Below, one piece after another: positions 59,701-64,000 of a stretch of DNA of 64,000 bases. The stretch lies in NCBI GenBank assembly GCA_019009955.1, contig CM032228.1, forward strand, positions 99,583,501-99,647,500. The letters are read 5' to 3'. Every line of letters begins with the position of its first letter. The stretch's first letter is position 1. The stretch comes from Riptortus pedestris. Taxonomy: Eukaryota > Arthropoda > Insecta > Hemiptera > Alydidae. Both the position numbers and the translations under genes were made by a program. The notes beneath the pieces are model-generated. The model was not told the origin of the DNA. It searched no databases and saw only the letters and a list, made by a program, of their open reading frames with translations.

Positions 59701-60090
59701 ATACAAAAAGAGAGAGAGACACCCACACAAAGAGAGAGAGAAACTGACAGCGAAAAAGAGAGAGACACCCACACAAAGAGAGAGAGAAACTGAGTGCGAA
59801 AAAGAGAGAGATACAGAGAGGCAGACAATGAGAAAAAAACACACATACATTAACAAACAAAAGGAAAGAAAGATGGAAGAAGAGAGAGCGTGACAGAAAG
59901 AGAGGGAGTGGCCGATAGTTAGAGAAAAAGAGATAGATGCAGACAGAGAGAAAAAGAGAGAGAGACACACACAGATAGAAAGGAAAAGAGGAAGGGAGAG
60001 AGACCTTTACAGAGAGAGGAAGAGCCAGACAGACAGAGAGAAAGAGATAGACACACAAATACTCACAGACAGACAGAGAAAGGTGACCAT
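59701..60090. repeat. GAGA/GACA-rich low-complexity tract
   Basis: Long AGAGAGAGACACCCACAC-type stretch with a 60-bp unit (GAGAGAGACACCCACACAAA then GAGAGAGAGAAACTGA) present twice at about 59705-59800. Three overlapping minus-strand frames rich in L, S, F and C are translations of this tract and not proteins. Confidence 0.9.
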
Positions 60091-60501
60091 AATACGAGAA
60101 AATGTGAGCTGTAGCACAAAGAGTGTAATGAGCTGAATAGAAGTTTATTGTTCTCCCATATAACTTGCTCTAATTTATCTACTACACTATGATTACTCTG
60201 GTTCTCCATATTGTTTTAGTTTCAGGTACATCGATTGAATAAACTAACTCTATTCTTTGCCAATATACTCTCATTCATGATGTGTTCGAGCTAGCGTTGA
60301 GTATTCACTCTTGAGTAGACATATATAGTTTATGAAATAAGTTGAGTAAAATAACATTTGTTAATTAGTGGAATGGCTATTATTGACCTTCTGCCAGATA
60401 GTTTTGTTATACAAACATTGTTCTCTGCATAAATTGTTCTCAGATTTAAAGACCTACTGATAGTTAGGTTTTTATTATAGCTCTTGAGGTAACAGTTAAT
60501 T
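60091..60501. other. Intergenic, no recognised feature
   Basis: Nothing could be assigned. Confidence 0.45.
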
Positions 60502-61318
60502 TTTTAGCAGATTTCCCTTAAGGGGCGATTTTCTAAAAATTTCTTCAAATGTCCATCGATCCTACCCAGGAGATGACGAAAATGAGGTCTTTTCAGAACT
60601 ATATATTATTTATATATATATATATATATATTTGTCTGTTAACACTCTAGCGGTCGCAATTTTTGTTTAATCGTCACCAAACTCGGTATTTAATCGTTTT
60701 ATGTAAAAAGGAAGATCAAGTTCGTTATCGGCTGAAATCGGACCAATGGGAGGGGGGGGGGGTTTAGAGGGGGGATTTTCAAAAATTCTAAATATCTCCG
60801 TTATTATGCATCGGTTTGAAAAATTGTATAGAACCAATCTTATTGCAAATTAAAGTTACTATAAATATTGTTATATAAATTTATTCTCTATCTTGAATAT
60901 TAACCGAGATATTTGCATTTTTATGAATGCTGTGGTCGGGTATTGTTCGGATTAGTTCGGCCGTTTTCGTAACTTCTCGGCTCAGGTGGAAGCTTCTTCT
61001 AACCTTACGTATCGTTTCTAACCTTACCTTACCTTTGTTACTTTGTGTGTGATTTATGCAAATACGGTCTGTTCATCCGCCGCCCCCTCCCCTTCTTTAG
61101 TTCTTGTACTACTAATGTTTGAGTTATTAAAATATAAATAATTTTTGCAATTCAGAAGCCGTTTCAGTTGGGAATTTATTAAAATTAACTGAAAGATTTC
61201 TTATTACCGTTTGTATTTACTCATGGTGGGCTTGTATTACCAGTATGCAGATTTCTCTATTGTAAAACTTCACATAGGAAATCTGCTTAGTTTACGCAGC
61301 CCCTGCGTGACGGACATT
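60502..61318 (+). mobile_element. HINE-like element, complete, hybrid long form
   Basis: The 5' end TTTTTTAGCAGATTTCCC is followed by a shortened 5' block that lacks the ATCAGCTATTGAGG part. Then come a short TA array (60600-60631), CACTCTAGCGGTCGC, and a poly-G tract near 60750. The interior has the subfamily B phrase (TTAGTTCGGCCGTTTTCG) and then subfamily A-like distal sequence (TTATGCAAATACGG, TTACCGTTTGTATTTACTCA). The end is ATAGGAAATCTGCTTAG, ACGCAGCCCCTGCGT and GACGGACATTTT. Confidence 0.78.
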
Positions 61319-62407
61319 TTTGAATTTCTTTTAACCAAATAACCCCGATATTGATAATTAACCAAAAAGGGGTTGTAGGCAAGTAATTAAAATTTATAAT
61401 CAAAAATATAATTTTTTTTAACGTTTATTGAGTTATTTGTATTTTTTAGTTTTTAGCATTTCAATGATCACTACTCCTTCAGCACATCCGATTTTCAGAT
61501 AATCTGTTATAAATGTCTTATTTACTAAATTTCTCATTTGAAACATATAATTTAAGTATGATTATATTGTTCCTTTACTAGCGGACTCACGAAGAATCAA
61601 AGGTAAAATATAATTACCATCATGTCTCTATCGTGTATCAGAACAGCCTGTTGTCGCGTTAATCCTTGTACTTGCACGAAGTATGTCGACTTTAGAATAA
61701 CAAGTTGAGTGTCTGCTCTGTATAAGCAGCCATGGAGGCTTTTTAATTAAACTTAGACAATGTAATTTATACTCAGTGTGTGTACAGGAACCATAATACA
61801 TATGTAGTGTTGGTATTAGGTTCTCTGTAGAGAGCCGCCTATTGAGGTAAGGTAATAATAAAGGCCAAACGGTGGTGTAGATAATGAAAATTATGTGTCG
61901 GATAGGGAATAATTTTAGTGATAGTGATCAACATGCAATGATGGTCGTGCTCGTGCTTCGGCCCCGTTAATTCTGGGCCCTCGAAAAGGGGGGGGGAGGG
62001 CCTAAATCTAACTCGTTTTTGCGCGGTTATCCCAAACAACAATCTTATCGGAGAGGAAATTTAATAGCGTTACATCAATTCTCCTCGTCTTTTATTTTTG
62101 GAAATAAATGTAGAAAGTCCCCCAACAGTGTATATATATATATATATATATATATAATAAATTACAATTCATCAGAAATTAATATAATAAATTTATAATA
62201 CATGGAAATTTATGAGTATTTGCTTGTAAACCATTATTATAAGTTTTTTATTCCAAATGAACTCTTAATACATTTTATACTAAAATATTAAATATTTCGG
62301 TAGGAGAAAGCATGTTTTTATTCATACTGCATTGTTTCCAAAATTAAAATTTATAATTTGGTATAAATGGTATTAACTCATCTATGTGTTTATGATACTT
62401 ATATCCT
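61319..62407. other. Intergenic; short (TA)n and a possible repeat R start
   Basis: TACTAGCGGACTCACGAAG at 61577 resembles the start of repeat R, but the following bases do not match. (TA)13 lies at 62131-62156 and a G9 tract near 61989. No gene. Confidence 0.45.
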
Positions 62408-63029
62408 CACTAACGGACCCGGCAGACTTTGCCCTGCATGATATTTTAAGCCATTAGGATATTAAATTTAATTATATTATGTTTAAAACATAAACTGCTT
62501 TTAATAGCAATAAAAACCAATTTTGTTATGTGCACGTTTGCCAAAAAAAATAGAAAATGAAATACCACGAATATTTTATTCAGGCGAACCTAAAAAAATT
62601 AATATAGCTTATAATCATGGAAGAATTAATGCTAATTTACGTATAGAGTTTTGTTAAGTTCGGTTCAATCGTTAGTGCCCAATAAAATGTTGGCTCCCAC
62701 TTTAGTTTGTTAGTGTATATCTCGTTTATACTTTGTTATATTGCATAAGTAAATATAACAAAAGTTACTCTAAATAAGAAAATAAATAACTTTTATCCTG
62801 TACATATTCGCCCTTATTGGTTAAAAACCAATAGGAAATAAAATATCGCTATTTTTAGGCCTCCCTTACAACCCCCACTCCTGCTCCATCTGCCGGGTTG
62901 ACTATTGAATCTAAACCACCCAGGGCGTCACCCAAACGCATACAAAAAAATTCATTCAAATCGGTCCAGCCATTTAGGAGGAGTTCAGTGGCATTCACAC
63001 GTACAGTAGAATTATATATATAAAGATTA
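62408..63029 (+). repeat. Interspersed repeat R, copy 2
   Basis: Starts ACTAACGGACCCGGCAGAC and ends AAATCGGTCCAGCCATTTAG, ATTATATATATAAAGATTAG. It aligns with 42005-42649 along its whole length (for example GTTAAGTTCGGTTCAATCG, TTAGTGCCCAATAAAA). One length difference is the loss of about 35 bp of the GTCTCCCTTATAAGCCCC segment. Confidence 0.75.
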
Positions 63030-64000
63030 GAATTAAAAAACATTTTATTGCTTCTCCTATTAATTTAATTTATCCGCTTTTATTGAACGTTAACTATATT
63101 TATATATTAATATTAATTAAATTTAAATAGATGTTATCTCTGGGAATAAAAATACCAAAAGAAATAGGAAATTAAATTATTTTAAATAAAAATTACAATA
63201 GCAATGAGTTTCTTGTTTTTAATATATATATCACGAATGTAAATTAGAAGATATGTTTTGAGAAATGTTTATTATTTCGGAATTGTCAATGACGTTAAGT
63301 ATTACTGTTGCATTCTTCTTTTCTTTTTTTATGGGAAAATTCTAAAACAGTATCGATAAAGTAGCCACTATTACTTCAAACGTTTCTCTGAATGAGTATT
63401 TAGCTCTTTACTCAACGAGACTGAAATTGCAGACATGACGAAGGCCTCTTGACAATTTGAACAATATTTTTAGCTTTGGACAAATAATATTGATGAAATA
63501 GAATCAGAAGAAGCACTTTTTTCCAATGCCTTTGCACATGAACACAAATGAAGCAGCTATTAATTCAGCTGTAAGCAGTTATGAATAGGTTTTATTTTAA
63601 CTAGAAGGTTCAAGCTTATTTATGAAAATAATTCTTTTGGAAAATAGAGTTAAAAGACGCTTTAATAATTAACAATCACTCTAAATAATAGTAAGGAGAT
63701 ATTTCTGTCATGCCTCTAGACTTGCTAGCTGGCCTAGACAAAGCAAAGAACAAACTCCAACACTTTTCCAATACGAGCCAAATGACATATAAATAAACAT
63801 TTCCAAAGTAAAGAGACGCAGGTTTTACAGATAAAAGTTTTTTATTATGATAATGTTTATAATGAGGCGAAAAAAATAATTCAAGTAGTTTATAACTTCA
63901 ACAAAAGAGAGGAATGTAAGTGGATTTCTGTAATTCTGATTGTACAACAAGATTAAACAGTGCTATAAAGGTTGCATGACGCGAAGTAATTCATATGTTG
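63030..64000. other. Intergenic, no recognised feature
   Basis: AT-rich sequence to the window edge. No gene or repeat was recognised. Confidence 0.5.

Noticed and set aside
59496..60058. Three overlapping minus-strand frames rich in L, S, F and C that look like membrane proteins
   Set aside because: Upstream of residues coded by 59700 they are readings of the GAGA/GACA tract; only the LINE part downstream is real homology.
61577..61620. Third copy of repeat R starting TACTAGCGGACTCACG
   Set aside because: Only about 12 bp match; the downstream sequence is unrelated.

Overview
This is an AT-rich, intergenic stretch of an animal nuclear genome, most likely an insect or other arthropod. The reasons are mariner (D,D34D) transposons, a tRNA-derived SINE family, DINE-1/HINE-like repeats carrying (TA)n microsatellites, hammerhead-like foldback modules, and an LTR with an insect-style TATA box plus TCAGT initiator. 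I could not identify the species. I found no intact host gene, no functional tRNA or rRNA gene, no CRISPR array and no bacterial-type operon. Essentially every recognisable coding stretch is a decayed transposable element. Many of the longer open frames are translations of (TA)n, (GT)n or (GA)n tracts.

The dominant component is one interspersed family, called HINE-like here. It starts near TTTTAGCAGATTTCCC and carries a conserved 5' block, a (TA)n array of very variable length, and a small ACCGCTCTAGCGGT hairpin. It ends GGGAAATCTGCT, then an ACGCAGCCCCTGCGT stem-loop, then GACGGACTTTT. Subterminal inverted repeats, an internal microsatellite, a 3' stem-loop and T-rich insertion sites are the published hallmarks of non-autonomous Helentrons. 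Nine copies have both ends recognisable (about 5.94, 18.93, 26.36, 27.41, 30.63, 49.07, 52.83, 58.74 and 60.50 kb). One more (14.11 kb) has a rearranged 3' end, and there are several older fragments (3.47, 13.19, 31.54, 35.2-35.8, 39.2, 43.2-44.7 kb). At least two subfamilies share both ends but differ in the 3' interior.

Layout: 0-8 kb holds repeat fragments, a tRNA-derived SINE, a decayed non-LTR RNase H region, an old and a complete HINE copy and a foldback element. 8.3-9.9 kb holds a tyrosine-recombinase element (R145, H251, R254, W282, Y291 all readable) broken by two in-frame stops and bounded by related palindromic ends. 13-20.7 kb holds HINE copies, one with a rearranged mariner nested in its TA array. 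20.7-26 kb is featureless apart from microsatellites. 26-31.6 kb holds HINE copies, a SINE and an unrecognised ORF pair. 34-40 kb holds a hammerhead-like module, HINE fragments, a nearly complete mariner with TIRs and three stops, and two SINEs. 40.5-42.7 kb holds a probable solo LTR, a non-LTR ORF2 C-terminus and an interspersed repeat that recurs at 62.4 kb. 43-48.1 kb holds nested foldback, SINE and HINE units and an 88-bp-arm hairpin. 49-53.7 kb holds two minus-strand HINEs, one with a nested MITE. 58-61.3 kb holds two HINEs, the first of which splits a minus-strand non-LTR element.

The elements do not form a pathway. Their relation is nesting, which gives relative ages: SINE in old HINE, mariner and MITE in HINE TA arrays, HINE in LINE, foldback in old HINE. 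The best candidates for under-described biology are the HINE-like subfamilies, the tyrosine-recombinase element with palindromic termini, and the hammerhead-like foldback modules.
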